Source: Agrostemma githago | Taxonomy: Eukaryota; Streptophyta; Magnoliopsida; Caryophyllales; Caryophyllaceae | Assembly (NCBI GenBank): GCA_958450325.1 | Contig: OY288243.1 | Location: forward strand, 68,804,606-68,868,605 | Reading direction: 5' to 3' | DNA length: 64,000 nt | Shown here: positions 1 through 11,381 of the stretch, in pieces | Layout: the number at the start of each line of letters is the position of its first letter | Numbering within the stretch: position 1 is the first letter of the stretch | Made by a program: the position numbers and the translations under genes | Notes under the pieces: model-generated | Told to the model about the DNA's origin: nothing | Database searches by the model: none | The model's input: only the letters and a program-made list of their open reading frames with translations

Positions 1-1812
1 ACGAGAAAGGCATGCCGAGGCAGCCGGCCGCGCGGCTCGCCCGGGACGCCGGCGGGTCGCGTGGCGGCCTGTTTTCGAAAGCGGTTTTTTGGAAATTTTC
101 GATTAAATCACGTACGAATATTGCATAATTCGTACTCGACTTAATATTCTCGATATTCATTATATTCGATAGTTGACTACGAAATCAATATCAAATATTT
201 GGAATAGTTTTAGAAAAGATACAATTTTAGAAATCGTGTCGTAGAATAAATAATAATAAACGAACGAAAAGACCAAAAAAGGACCGGGTCACAGGCCCGT
301 GCGCGAGCCGCCTGGGCTTGGCGCGACTCGCGTGCGGGTCTGTCCGCTTTTTATTTTTTGTTCGAAAATCGTTAATCTTATAAATCGCGTACAAATATGG
401 ATTAATTTATACTCGGTTTATATTTTCGATATTCGTCGTATTCGATATTCGATCGATATCGAATAGTCGGAACGGTTTTAGAAAAGGTTTTGGAAAAAAG
501 TTTGTTTTGAACGAAAATTTTAAAAAAGGATTTTGAACGAAAAGTTGTAAAAAAGGGTTTTGAACAACAAAAAATGTAACGATATCGTCGAAAGCTTAAT
601 ATAATTCTTTTCGATACAATATTCGATTATATAGAATCGATATCATATTTTTAAGAATGTTCGATGAAAATAGTTTTTAATAATATCGATATTAGAAAAA
701 AAAAAAAAGACCGACGAAGGACCCATAGTAATAAAAACGAGGAGAAGGGAAGAGAAAAGAGAGAGACGGGTTCGATTTACACCCTCAACCTACATGCTTT
801 AGTTGACTCGGATCGAGGCTCGTCGGAATGTGGCTAGGCACGGGAGCGTCGAGGCAACGTCGGTTGGGTTAGGGTGGTACGGTTAAGACGGGTGAAGGGT
901 GTCGGGTTTCGGACCGGTTTCCTTCGGGTTTTGGATGTATTATCGGTTTCTCGATGCTAAAATAACTATGTGTGTGTGTGTGTCGGAGGTCGTACGTATG
1001 TGTGTCGATAGTGTGCGTATTATTGTTGGCAAAAATTCGTGTCTATTGTGTTGGATGCAAGGGGCTATTTATAGGGAATTCCCGACCTTGACTTAGGAGA
1101 GTTTGACTACCGCTTAGGATAGGAAACGTAGGAATTTGAGGGAAATAAGAATTCCGCTTTCTTGTGAAGGAAGAAAGGGAACACGGCAGGTTTGCTACTG
1201 TTTTGGCCGAGTGTTTTACACTCGGTCCGGTGTTCGAGTCGGTTTTTGAATAGGATTCCCGTTTGAGCTAGAATTACCGCTTGAGTAAGAAGCTGAGGAG
1301 AACGAGAATTCCGTTTTCTTGTGAGGGAAGAAAAGAAGAAAACCGGCTGGTTGTGTACTTGGCCGAGTGTTTCACACTCGGTTGAGTGTTTGAATCGGTT
1401 CTCGGATAGGATTCCTACTCGAGATCGAATTCTACCTTAAACGGAATTGTTTATTAATTTGTGTAGTTTGATTTTTGTAGAATTGGAGTGTGGACCAACC
1501 GTGTGAAGTGTCACGGTTGACTCAGAAATTTCGAGAAATATCTTTGACCGGGTTTTGACTCGGTCGCTAAAAGACGGATTTACCCCTGGTGTTGGTTTCG
1601 ACCCAAATTAGTGTTATTTGACTCGAAACGACCCACTGGGCCTGGATTTGAGGTTGGTTTTGTGAAATTTGTACTCCTTAAAATGCCTGGGCCAAATGCC
1701 ATGATTTCGAGCCCATTTCCGAGTACGTTAAAGCATGTTAGCGTCTGATCATCATCGGGTGTTTGTCGGAAACTACTATAGACACCTGGCAGTCAAAATG
1801 TGGGTGTCTACA
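1..1812 (-). mobile_element. Retand/Ogre-type LTR, minus strand, cut by window edge
   Basis: The right end reads ...GTGGGTGTCTACA, the reverse complement of the TGTAGACACCCACATTTTG start of the LTR at 18443. The body has the same landmarks in reverse: GC-rich GACTCGCG blocks near 290-345, TCGATATCGA-type AT-rich stretches, and a TATAAATAG box on the minus strand (plus positions 1073 to 1065). The remaining 3' part of the LTR lies left of the window. No polypurine tract adjoins 1813, so this is the outer end of a 5' LTR or a solo LTR. The target duplication cannot be checked here. Confidence 0.85.
1065..1073 (-). promoter_or_regulatory. TATA box of the minus-strand LTR
   Basis: TATAAATAG on the minus strand, about 740 bp inside the LTR from its TG end. 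Every Retand-type LTR in the window has a TATAAATA box 525-750 bp from the TG end, which supports it as the retrotransposon promoter. Confidence 0.6.
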
Positions 1813-2500
1813 CACATATCAACTTAGAATGGTACAATATATTATCTAACAACTAAATGGTACGAGACTTGAATTTTGTGGGACACTACATCTAAATGGT
1901 ACACATATCAACTTAGAATGGTACAATACATTATCTAACAACTAAATGGTACGAGACTTGAATTTTGTGGGACACTACATCTACATGGTACATATATCAA
2001 CTTAGAATGGTACAATACATCTTCTAACATGTACATGGTACAACACTTAAATTTAATGGCACAATACATCCAAATGGTAGACATATATCATGTAACAACG
2101 AAATGGTACGAGACTTGAATTTTATGGTACACTATATATAAATGGTACACGACTTGAATTTTATGGTACAATACATCTAAAATGTATAACACATCTAAAG
2201 TCTAAAATGGTACGAGATTGAAATTTTAAGGTACATTACACCTAAATGGTACAAGACATTCACGGAATGGTACAAATACATCATTTCAATACCTAAATGT
2301 GCTACCTATTTCAAAATAAACTTTGAAATAGGTAGCACATAAACCGGTACAATACTAATTATTAAATGGTACGAAAGGTGACTTTAAGGATAAAATACAT
2401 ACTAATTATTATTTTAGTCATAAAAAGGAGTACACAACATCAAATATACCATTTGACAGCTAAAATGGTACAATAACTAAATTATAGTGTACACAATGGG
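1813..2500. repeat. Decaying tandem array with ~89-bp unit and GGTAC motifs
   Basis: The words CATATCAACTTAGAATGGTAC and ACGAGACTTGAATTTTGTGG recur at about 89-bp spacing from 1813 (unit starts near 1813, 1902 and 1991) and decay to the right into scattered AAATGGTAC motifs. The array abuts the LTR end at 1812, so the LTR probably inserted into it. The element at 10849-11117 has similar GGTAC motifs. Confidence 0.7.
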
Positions 2501-3245
2501 ACGCCTTACCCTCCTCTTCTGTAATTATAAGAACGCCTTCCTCATTTGTTATTGTGACGACATTATCTTCATCCATCAACGAATCATGGATAATGTTATT
2601 GTCCATCATTGATGATGCTATTAGAAAATAAAAAAATAAAAAATATTATACCAATAAATATTAAAAGAAGGTTGAGATTCATATACTGAAATATATTATA
2701 CGAACCTTCTACTTCCATAGCCAATTCACATCCCGTTAAAGGTGTTTCGATCTCTTTGATATTGTAGTCGTTGTGGACAGAGTTGAAACAAATAAATAAA
2801 ATCATAATTCGTTCATAATAAGTTAAATCGTAATAAAATGTACAAAACCAAAAACAATAATACCTTCAACTTCGATTAATATATCGTCCACTACAGTCGA
2901 CTTTGTATTATTTTGATCTCTTTCAATCATGACCAAAGATTGAAAAGCAACGAATTTGATTCGAGAGAAATTGTTACTAGTATGTTTTTTTTTTGAAAAA
3001 AGTTAAATTAGGTAGTATAAATTGTTACTAATATGAAAATAAATTAAATTGGTGAGAGAATAGTTTGTAATTTTAGAATTATTGGTGTAGTAAATTAGGT
3101 AGGTGCAATTAATTTGGAAATTATGTTGATTTGGTTGCATTGATTTCACATTATTTAAAAAAAATACAAACCCATTAATATTATATGGTACTATCCAGGA
3201 GTAAATTGGGTCGTCTCTCAATAATTAGTGAGAGACGGTCTCTCT
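2501..3245 (-). other. Remnant of an unidentified DNA element with possible decayed exons
   Basis: No intact gene. On the minus strand, short acidic open stretches (near 2865-2929, 2705-2805 and 2500-2625) end at GT dinucleotides and look like decayed exons of a small multi-exon gene. I do not recognise it. The right side (3206-3240) holds a foldback of GTCTCTCA and TGAGAGAC that resembles the ends of the element at 10849-11117. A MULE-type origin is possible but unproven. Confidence 0.3.
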
Positions 3246-4316
3246 AAAGAATTTGTGATGATTTAGAGTTAGCAACCGTAGTCGTTACCTTGAAAATTTG
3301 GAGACATTAACTGTTTGGTGTATCATTTAAGGTTTTTATGATCACAAAAGTTTAAAATATATATTTATCCATTAGGAGCTAATCGTGAGATAGAAGAGGT
3401 GGTTGGATTTGATTAAGGATTCTAAGATTGAGATTCGGTATCATGTGAGAAATGCCAATGCGGTGGCCGATGCCTAGAGTAATTTTTTTTTTTCAATACA
3501 ATACTGTTAGTGATGCACCGTGATAAGCTGAGGGAAAATTTTCTGATATTTGGGATCAAAATGGCAAAAAATTAGGAACCTCGTCTAGTGTGTTATCTGT
3601 TGAGAGAGAATTGATGAGAGTTATTGGAGAGTTACAAGGTGGTGATAAATTTTTCTATGATAAGTTGGTTGGTGAATGTGTCTGTTTTGTCAAGCGCGAT
3701 AAGAATGGATTAAGTGTCGAGATAGAATTTGTGTACCTAACCACAAGGAATGAAAGGAAAAGATGTATTATGTTTATTTGGGAGGTGATAAAATGTATGC
3801 GGATTTGGAATTAGGATTTTGATGGTCTAGTATTAAGAAACAAATTGTAGATTTTTTGGCTCGATACTTGATATGTTGGAAGTTTAATAGTGAATATAGG
3901 AGACCTCAAGGAAAGTTACAACCTGTAGACACCCGCATTTCGCCTGCTAGTGTCTATAGCAGTTCCCGACAAAACACCCGATGATGATCGGACGCAAACG
4001 TGACTTAGTATACTCGAATATGGGCTCGGAATCAATAATATCCGACGTGGACATTTAGTGGAGTACAAATCTCTCAAAACCAACCTCAAATTCAGGCCCA
4101 GTGGGTCATCCCGAGTAAAATGAGACTAATTTGGGCCAAAACCGACACCAAAAATAAAAACCGTCTTTTGGTGACCGGGTCAAAACCCGGTCAAAGACGA
4201 ACCCATCCTTGAAATCGACCAAGTTCGCTTCTAGAAACTTGCGTCTGAACACAATCCTCAAAGAAATCAAAAGGGTCAAAGAACACATTTCCTAAAATGG
4301 CTCGTCAACCCTGTCT

Positions 4317-4425
4317 ACTCGATCGAGTGGATTGACCTCACTCGATCGAGTGGAGCCTCAAAATCCGGAACAAACCCGTTTTCAAAGGCACTTGATCGAG
4401 TGCTCTAGGGCCACTCGATCGAGTG
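4317..4425. repeat. Array of four CACTCGATCGAGTG palindromes upstream of TATA
   Basis: Copies at 4317-4329, 4339-4352, 4389-4402 (one mismatch) and 4412-4425. Centre-to-centre spacings are 23, 50 and 23 bp. The last copy ends 24 bp before the TATAAATA box at 4449, a position typical of promoter-proximal binding sites. Function is inferred only from position and symmetry. Confidence 0.85.
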
Positions 4426-4448
4426 ACCCTAGGTCGAGGGGTAAAATC

Positions 4449-4456
4449 TATAAATA
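4449..4456 (+). promoter_or_regulatory. TATA box of solo LTR
   Basis: TATAAATA, followed by a run of ten C, about 525 bp from the LTR start. The position matches the TATA boxes of the other LTRs. Confidence 0.6.
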
Positions 4457-5345
4457 CCCCCCCCCCCCTTGTGCTCTTCATTTGAGAAGAATTTACACAT
4501 GCATTTCACCCTACACTTCTACCCTAACACTCTACACTACACCACACTACAACTCTTAGCAACACTACACAAAAACCGAGTCATTTTGTTCCTCGAAAAA
4601 ACCGACAAAGCCATCCACACACACACACACCATAACTCAACTACGTCCTCGATACTCCCGCGTTGCCGTCGCTATTACGAGTTCATTGCCGAGGTCATTC
4701 TAAGCATGTATGTTGAGGGTGTCATTAACCCCGTTTCTATCTTTGCTATCTCGATTTATGTACATTTTCTTTACGCTTTACATTATATCTATACTAGTAT
4801 ACTAACACTAACATCTAACATCTATTTATCATATTCTAACCTCTAACATTTAATTATCGTCGTTAACCTTTTGATACCGTGTATACGTACATAATAGTGT
4901 TAAAGTTAGGATTCTAACACGTTTGACTATGACGATCATCCAAAGTTCGTTTAATCCATTTACGAGCAATGACGGAGGTGGCACCCTTTCGAGGAGCGCC
5001 GCCCCAATGTGCTCAAGGGTATAACGTGATCGTGGTCGATCATAGTGGGAAATCCGTTGATGCGAAAACCGACATCACATAATCCGTTAGGATTAGTATC
5101 AATGTCGTGACGCGGAGGACTACAATTTCGTCACTAGTCAAATTTTTCAATCCCATAATATCACATTTTTCACAAACTTTCGATGACGGTATTATAATTG
5201 TATATTACACGCTTTTTAGCACCGAAAAACCGAGTTAGATTTTAATTATGCCATATTTCTATTTAACTCGGCTGACTATCGATTTAAAAGTAAATAAAAC
5301 GAAATTGCCAACTTTTTCAAAGCGAGTTATGCCTCGTACAGGTGC

Positions 5346-5454
5346 CACTCGACCGAGTGCCATAGGCCACTCGATCGAGTAGCACCCCAAAAACTGGGCA
5401 GTAGCTACTTCGAAGGTGCACTCGATCGAGTCCATGTCATGACTCGATCGAGTG
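5346..5454. repeat. Second array of four CGATCG palindromes
   Basis: Copies centred near 5352, 5374, 5425 and 5447 (CACTCGACCGAGTG, CACTCGATCGAGTA, CACTCGATCGAGTC, GACTCGATCGAGTG). Spacings of 22, 51 and 22 bp almost repeat the 23-50-23 spacing of the first array 1 kb upstream, so the two arrays may derive from one duplicated module. Confidence 0.85.
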
Positions 5455-7834
5455 GGTCCTGTAGCCCAGAAAACCGAGAGCTTTAATGCATCATTCGAGC
5501 CTCGTCACTTTTTTACGACTTCGGTCGCCGCGTGTAAAGTCAATCACGTGATTACTTTTTTCAAAATTCATGCATGTCATTTCACTTAAACGACTTTGAT
5601 TGACGGTCTCTCACTATTAATCATGTGTCGACGACTCCTTAGTCGTATCCGACGCATGTTTAGGCTAGACATCAATTTCTCAATGTGATAAGTCGGGACA
5701 AGGCACCGAGATTCGGGGTCGGGCTAGCAGCACGTCTAGGTCCCCTATCTCCGTCCTTCGCTTAATACACAATATAATGTGTATTTAATCGAAGTCCGTC
5801 CATTTGCACAACTTACGGTCTAGTTTGTATTTATATATACGGGTCCGTTTCAAGTTATTATTTATCGCTCTTTATATCTCGTTTATTCTTTTTTTATTGC
5901 TCGCTGTATTGTGAATTCCGGGTTGTATTCCGCCCGTGTAATTTGTAATTTATTTACGAGTTTTCTATTTTCGATGTTTTCCATTAATTTATTTAAATGA
6001 ACATCACATGCTAAACTACTCCGACAATAATTTAGATGCATTAAATGACGTAGCTCACACATAATTCGCATGCTTAGCCGAAAACGCTGTTTGCATATCA
6101 TTTAGTCATTTTACTAGCGCGCGTACACGAACACGAACGATGTCTTAGTAGAGGCCGCTAAGTGCGGGCGGGTTGGGTGTCCTTAATGGGCTTCCCAACA
6201 CGTACCCTCACCCCTTACTCAGAACCTCGGTTTCCAGATGCTAGAAACCGTTGGCGCACGAGAGTCATTCTATACACGAAAGCCGGTGTAAACGGTATCG
6301 ATATCGTAATGCAAAGGGACGAGCCCCATAAACTCTGAAATCAAAATGGGTCGTACTTTGTGTATGGCCCACGACGACATAGAGTGGGCTCGAACGGTTC
6401 CGAATAACCACAAAATTTGGTGGCGACTCCAACTTTGACTTAAATTTTGAACCCGAGAGCAATCTCACCACGAGATTCATTCGCCTACCCAAACCCGCGC
6501 GTGGCCGCGTCGGGATGGACCTACGTCATGTCCACACAACCTTTAGAAGTTCCCGAGTGGAAGTAGAGTTTAATCTTTATGGATTTTATAGTTGGATGAT
6601 CAAGGTCACAGAAAGGTAATAATATGATTTGAGGTTATAATTAATAGGCTAATTGAGAGTGCACATTTATTCCAATGAAAGATACATGAGAATAGAAGCA
6701 ACTTGTGGATGCTTATAATATACATTATGTGGTAAGACTCAAAGGATATTATATTAGATAGCAATATAGATGTGTTTCAATATTTTGGGAGAAACTTGAG
6801 CCGGCATTGGGAATCAATCTTAAGATGAGTACATCATTTTATCTAGCTATTGATGGTCAAATTGAAAAGACAAATCAGATACTTGAGGACATATTGCGAG
6901 CTCGCGCCTTATAATTTCAAGGAAGGAGGATAAGTTAGATTTTATTGAGTTCTCACATAATAATAGTTACCAGACTACAATTTAGATGACAGTATTTGTG
7001 GCATTTTACGGACATAAGTGTAGGAGTCCGGTGTGTTTGAATGATATTAGCGAGTATGCGGTTTTAGGATGTGAGATGAAAACCGAAAGGGTTGAGCATG
7101 TTGGGTTGAGCATGTTAGGAAGATACTTGACAGAATGAAAGCAACTCAAGACCGTAAGAAAAGTTATCTAGATAGAACTCGTAGACATGAGGAATTTGAG
7201 GTTTGTGACAAGTTTTTTTTTTGTATTTCTCCTACTAAGGGAGTATTGAGGTTTGGTAAGAAGGGAAAACTGAGCCCAAAGTGTATTGGTCTGTATCCAA
7301 TTTTGGAGCGTTTTGGAGAGGTGACCTAACGACTTGACTTATTATTAGCTGATCTAGAACGAGTACATAATATGTTTCATGTTTCCCAACTAAGGAATAC
7401 ATTAGTGATCCATCACATTTGTTAGACCCGGAGAACATTGAGCTTTATGAGACTACGATCTATGAATCGATGTCCAAATTTTGATAATAAGGTGCATAAA
7501 GCCCGTAGAGGTGAAACAAAAATGGTCAAAATTTTGTGGAATAATAACAATGTGGAAGAGACTACTTTGGATGTTGAGTCGAATACCCTTATCCTTTTAC
7601 CTAAGGTGATTTTCGTGCTTCGTGGACGAAGCTTTGTTTTAAGGGGGATAGAAATATGCATGACTACATTGCTTTGTGTTATTGACATTATTCTTGTGAG
7701 GTTTCATAGTACTATTTTTTTATCGGTTACAAATATGGATATATTGGTTATTGTTGGTGCTTAATTAGCACAACGACGTTGATTATTTGTTGTTACTTGA
7801 AATTGATTTGTTCACATATATTGATGGTTTATTT

Positions 7835-7925
7835 GTGCTCAACGCACATATTTTGGATATTGGTGGTTTGTTTGTGCCCAACGCACATATGATTGTTTGG
7901 TTGTGCTCAACGCACGTGTTGACTA
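7835..7925. repeat. Three spaced copies of TGTGCTCAACGCACAT
   Basis: TGTGCTCAACGCACAT-like words occur near 7836, 7877 and 7903. Each can form a short GTGC/GCAC hairpin. They lie in the 3' untranslated part of the decayed chromovirus. A fourth, weaker GTGCATTTCGCAT follows near 7936. Confidence 0.55.
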
Positions 7926-8497
7926 ATTGATTTTGTGCATTTCGCATTTGTGGGGGGGGGGGAAAGTTGAACTTTTGAAATTTCAAATTTTGAAATAATT
8001 TAATTATTTTGTCCGACATGCTTCTAACTTTCTTAGTGATACTTTTACCTTAGAGAATATGAGAATCTTGGTGGTTTCGAACTCTAGTAGTATCTTGTGG
8101 AATTTGGTGAACTTGTGGAATCTTAGTGTGGTGAAGTTTGTTATTTTGAAATTTGAGGAATTAGGTCTTTTTGTAATTTGGAGAATCATGTGGTGTTGTG
8201 AAGTTGTGTACTTTTGAATTTTGAGGAATTTAGAAATCTGAGATAATTTGAGGAATTAGGTGATTTTGGAATTTTCGTAGAATCTAGAAAGGTGAGATAT
8301 AAGGTTGTGTATTTGTTTTAAGGGATTTTTGGATATATGGAGTAAATGATTTATTTTGGAGATAAATAAGGAACTTTGACGAATTTTGGATATATGGAGT
8401 GAACGAGTCATTTTGGACACATATGAGTATTGTGAGACTTTATTTTAAGGATGAGTTTAAACTTCGAGGACGAAGTTTTGTTTTAAGAAGGGAAGCT

Positions 8498-9819
8498 TGT
8501 AACACCCGTTATTTTCCGAGTCATTTATAAGACGTTACTTTTCTATTTTATTTAAATCGAAAAGTTGGAAAAATATTGTCAATGTCGTTATATAACTTAA
8601 TAGTATTATGGGCCTTTTTATAATAAATCAGTCTTTGACTATTTTTAAAATAAAGTGGAACGTTAATTATTAACCAACTCGATTTCAGGTTTGAGTTTGA
8701 ATCAAATACCAAAAAAAAAACTAATTTTTTTTTAAAACCTACGTATAAGTGTATAACCCACCCCGCCCCCTGTTTCATTCATTCACTCTCTTCCCCTTTC
8801 ACCTTTCCTCTGCCGCACTGCGGCTCCCTTTTCCCCCTCTGTTTCCTGTTCTGATTCAACAATCTGACCGCCATCTTAAAATTTATTCTTGATCTTTACT
8901 TATCCCAACACGTTTCTACATATCCTTCCACCAAATTGTAAGTTTCTAAACCAATTGCCCTTTTGTTTTCTAATTAGTCGATCTATATGAAATAGGTCCA
9001 AATAGTTTAAGTTTTGACCCTTTTTCTTTTGTTTCTTGAATAAAATTGTTTTCTCGACTTAATTAATTAGTACGCGAGTAATTAACATTCGGGTTGGATT
9101 GTAGAGTACGGGGTGGGAATTTTGTGGATGAGATTATTGGGATAGACTCGATTTTATATTACTTGATTAGAGTATTGAACCATGATATTATGTGTAGCTT
9201 GTGGGTTCGAGGTGAAAGAATTTTTGGATTAATTATAGCTCGAATTGACTGTCTCGAGAGGTAAGGACGTTTTACCCTTTTCACATTTAAGTAAAAAGCA
9301 TGTTCGGTTTAAATTATATTTTCAAAGCGGTTTAGAAATTATTTTGTCAATGGTGAATTTTTATAATACTCGTAATATTTTGGATATTGAATTTGTGACA
9401 CGAATCACACATTGATATTTTTTTGGTAAAATTTTTGGAGATTATAATCAGACTCTGGGAGCTCTGTTGGTCTAGTTGGTTAAGGTGCGTTTACGACGTT
9501 CCTGGGACTTCGTCCCGAAACTAAACTCTTGGCCCGAGTTATATTTAAGTGGGGTATCCGGCCCCCACTTGCTAGGTAGTTAGACTTTCTTCTTTGGCAA
9601 CATCATCCTACTGACTCTCCAAATGCGAGAGGTGCGCACTATATAAGTCGAACTAAGCACAGGTTATACTCTAGACCGTGCAAGGGTAGGACCTTGGCAC
9701 ACAGGTGGAGAAAAAATATATTTTGGTTGATTTTCGGTTTTGACTACAGTTTTTACAATATTGTGTTTTGGTATCAAAACAGTGACTTTTAGCCTTGGTT
9801 TCAGCTTACAAAAATATCA

Positions 9820-9857
<38 letters not shown>

Positions 9858-10318
9858 TCATTGAATTCATTATATTATACTTTTACTCAGCTTTGCTGAC
9901 GTCCTTTTGTTTTGGGTTGTTCCCCGTTGGAACCTGTACCTATTTGTGTTTTGGGTACAGTTGATAGGTACACTTAATATGCTGCATGGGTGCATTTGGT
10001 TCGGGATGCTGAGCGAGAAAGATTTTATTATTTAACATTTACCTCCGAACTATTTATATTTATGTTGAATTTTGGTTTGAAGTTGTTTTAAACCGTTTTG
10101 AATTTTGTGGGACTTAAGTCTTCCGCTGCAACGTTTTCATTTAATTAATTATCGAAATTTTACTTTGTTTCAATTATTTCTATCAAACTTCTTTTTCGGT
10201 TGATTTATATTATTTTATTTACCTTGCACTTGGCTTTGTGAGCTAAGTGCGGAGTAACAGCTTTAAATTTTCCTATTTTATTCTTCTATTTTGGTCGCGA
10301 AAATTTAGGGCTGTTACA
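8498..10318 (+). mobile_element. 3' LTR of the Tekay-type chromovirus
   Basis: It begins TGTAACACCCG and ends GGGCTGTTACA, the paired termini usual for Tekay/Del LTRs, and is 1821 bp long. A purine-rich stretch (AAGAAGGGAAGCT) lies directly before it, as expected for the plus-strand primer. It contains an (ATT)n microsatellite at about 9822-9857 and a tRNA-like word near 9461. No matching 5' LTR is in the window. Confidence 0.8.
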
Positions 10319-10343
10319 ATTTCAGATCATCAGGAGCAAACTT

Positions 10344-10596
10344 TTTTTTTGCCAACGAGTCAACTAGATATCACAGTTCCCTAAGCGCGATAGATGCCAA
10401 TCTATGCGCATTAGAGTTTCTAGCCCTAGGAATAAACTGAAAAGCGCAAAAATGAAAAAAGGAACATTCGTCGAGGATGTCCTTGATGAGTGATGCTAAT
10501 TTGGCCACTAGATGAACAATTCCGACAATCTGAGAGATAAGCTGGAGGCAGTCGGACATGATGCTGACATGCCCAATACCTTTGTTTTTGATCCAC
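10344..10596 (-). mobile_element. 5'-truncated L1-type LINE end (RNase H fragment), antisense
   Basis: Flanked by a perfect 16-bp direct repeat CATCAGGAGCAAACTT (10328-10343 and 10597-10612). A T-run directly after the left copy is the poly(A) tail read on the other strand. The minus-strand reading frame at 10559-10371 encodes the C-terminal RNase H part of a plant LINE (SDCLQLI... FIPRARNSNAHRLASIA). It fits a severely 5'-truncated LINE insertion. Confidence 0.8.
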
Positions 10597-10848
10597 CATC
10601 AGGAGCAAACTTGATACCGGCCCACTAATATTTCTTTACTAAGTGTCAATTTCTGGTTGTTGGCACATGGATTAGTTGGTTTGGCGAGCTTGAAAATGAT
10701 TAGAAATATGAGAAAGTGAAAATGGCTGCGTTGAGTCCGTTGACAACCTCGGTGGTAACCTTTTGAATGAGAGGATGCAAGTGATGATCTTTAATTAAGA
10801 TGGTGTAAGTAAATAAGATCAGTAATTAAAATGGATTAAGTCTACTAA

Positions 10849-11117
10849 GAGACGGTACCCCATTAGATTTATTGAGAGACCAACTACAATTTCATGTTAC
10901 AATGGCACAAAATCTAATAAGAATAAGTACGTTTAATATATTGCTAATAAAAATGGTCACAATCTATAATAAAAGAGGTACGGTTGTTTTAAAAACAGGT
11001 ACTTCACAAAATGAAATACTCTGTAGTTATTTTGAGGTACATCTAATAATAAAACAGATATGAATAACACATAAAGAGGTACAATAAACATAGTCTCTCA
11101 ATAAGTTATGGAGAGAC
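10849..11117. mobile_element. Small non-autonomous element with inverted ends and GGTAC motifs
   Basis: The left end (AGAGACGGTACCCCATTAG ... ATTGAGAGAC) and right end (GTCTCTCAATAAGTTATGG AGAGACC) are imperfect inverted repeats of about 30 bp. The interior has several AGGTAC motifs. Its ends resemble the foldback at 3206-3240 and its interior resembles the array at 1813-2500, so both may belong to one family. No clear target duplication was found, and the superfamily is unassigned. Confidence 0.45.
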
Positions 11118-11151
11118 CATATATTCCTAGTTTTTGTGATTAAAAGTAATA

Positions 11152-11381
11152 CAAATTATTGTTTAAGACGGAGATATCGTTGTAATCGTAAAAGTGAAAC
11201 AACAAGTTTCCTTTAAGACAACACTATCCGTCATAAACATAAAACGGGTCAAGTATATATTCAACAAGTCTCCCTTAAGACATCACTTATGTGTAACATA
11301 TTTGTCTTATATGCACAAGTGATAGGATATTTGAACCGTGTTAAACTTAAGACAGATAATACCGTCACAAACAAGAATTTG
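11152..11381. mobile_element. MITE of the GACGGATATATCCGTC family, copy 1
   Basis: The left end CAAATTATTGTTTAAGACGG and right end CCGTCACAAACAAGAATTTG are inverted repeats. The interior has CCGTCATAAAC and ACGGGTCAAG motifs shared with the copies at 39795, 47330 and 48553. There is no coding capacity. Confidence 0.5.

Larger units (their letters stand above)
3924..6536 (+). mobile_element. Solo LTR, Retand/Ogre-type, TSD CAACC
   Basis: It starts TGTAGACACCCGCATTTCG and ends CGTCATGTCCACA, like the LTRs at 18443 and 53566, and is 2613 bp long. The bases on both sides are CAACC (3919-3923 and 6537-6541), a perfect 5-bp duplication. No internal region is present, so it arose by LTR-LTR recombination. 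Removing the LTR plus one CAACC rejoins the chromovirus integrase reading frame. The 3' third (6150-6536) closely resembles the U5 side of the other LTRs. The middle differs and carries two palindrome arrays. Confidence 0.95.
3246..8497 (+). pseudogene. Decayed Tekay/Del-type chromovirus pol, split by a solo LTR
   Basis: Fragments in the order expected for Ty3/gypsy pol: the RNase H end (RYHVRNANAVADA, about 3440-3475), the linker and integrase zinc-finger region (RICVPNHKE about 3727; GGDKMYADLE about 3783), then GKLQP immediately before the solo LTR and LEVPEWK immediately after it. Next come the integrase core end (FWEKLEPALGINLKMSTSF about 6790), YGHKCRSPVCLND (about 7008), RFGKKGKLSPKCIGLYPILE (7252-7311) and DPSHLLDPENIELYET (about 7407). 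Frameshifts and stops are frequent. At 7646-8462 there is non-coding sequence bounded by two copies of a ~28-bp motif (CTTCGNGGACGAAGNTTTG, near 7618 and 8463), the second just before the polypurine tract. The 5' half of the element is absent. This is an old, inactive copy. Confidence 0.85.

Noticed and set aside
4332..4846. Open frames just downstream of the solo LTR TATA box
   Set aside because: They lie in LTR sequence full of simple repeats (C-run, CA-run) and match no protein family I know.
7438..7764. 108-codon open frame near the chromovirus C-terminus
   Set aside because: Its first half is the decayed end of chromovirus pol (RRGETKMVKILW) and the rest runs into non-coding sequence; not a separate gene.
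9461..9510. tRNA-like sequence GTTGGTCTAGTTGGTTAAGG in the chromovirus LTR
   Set aside because: It has an A-box-like word but no convincing B box, no cloverleaf and no target duplication. At best a decayed SINE, so not listed as a gene.
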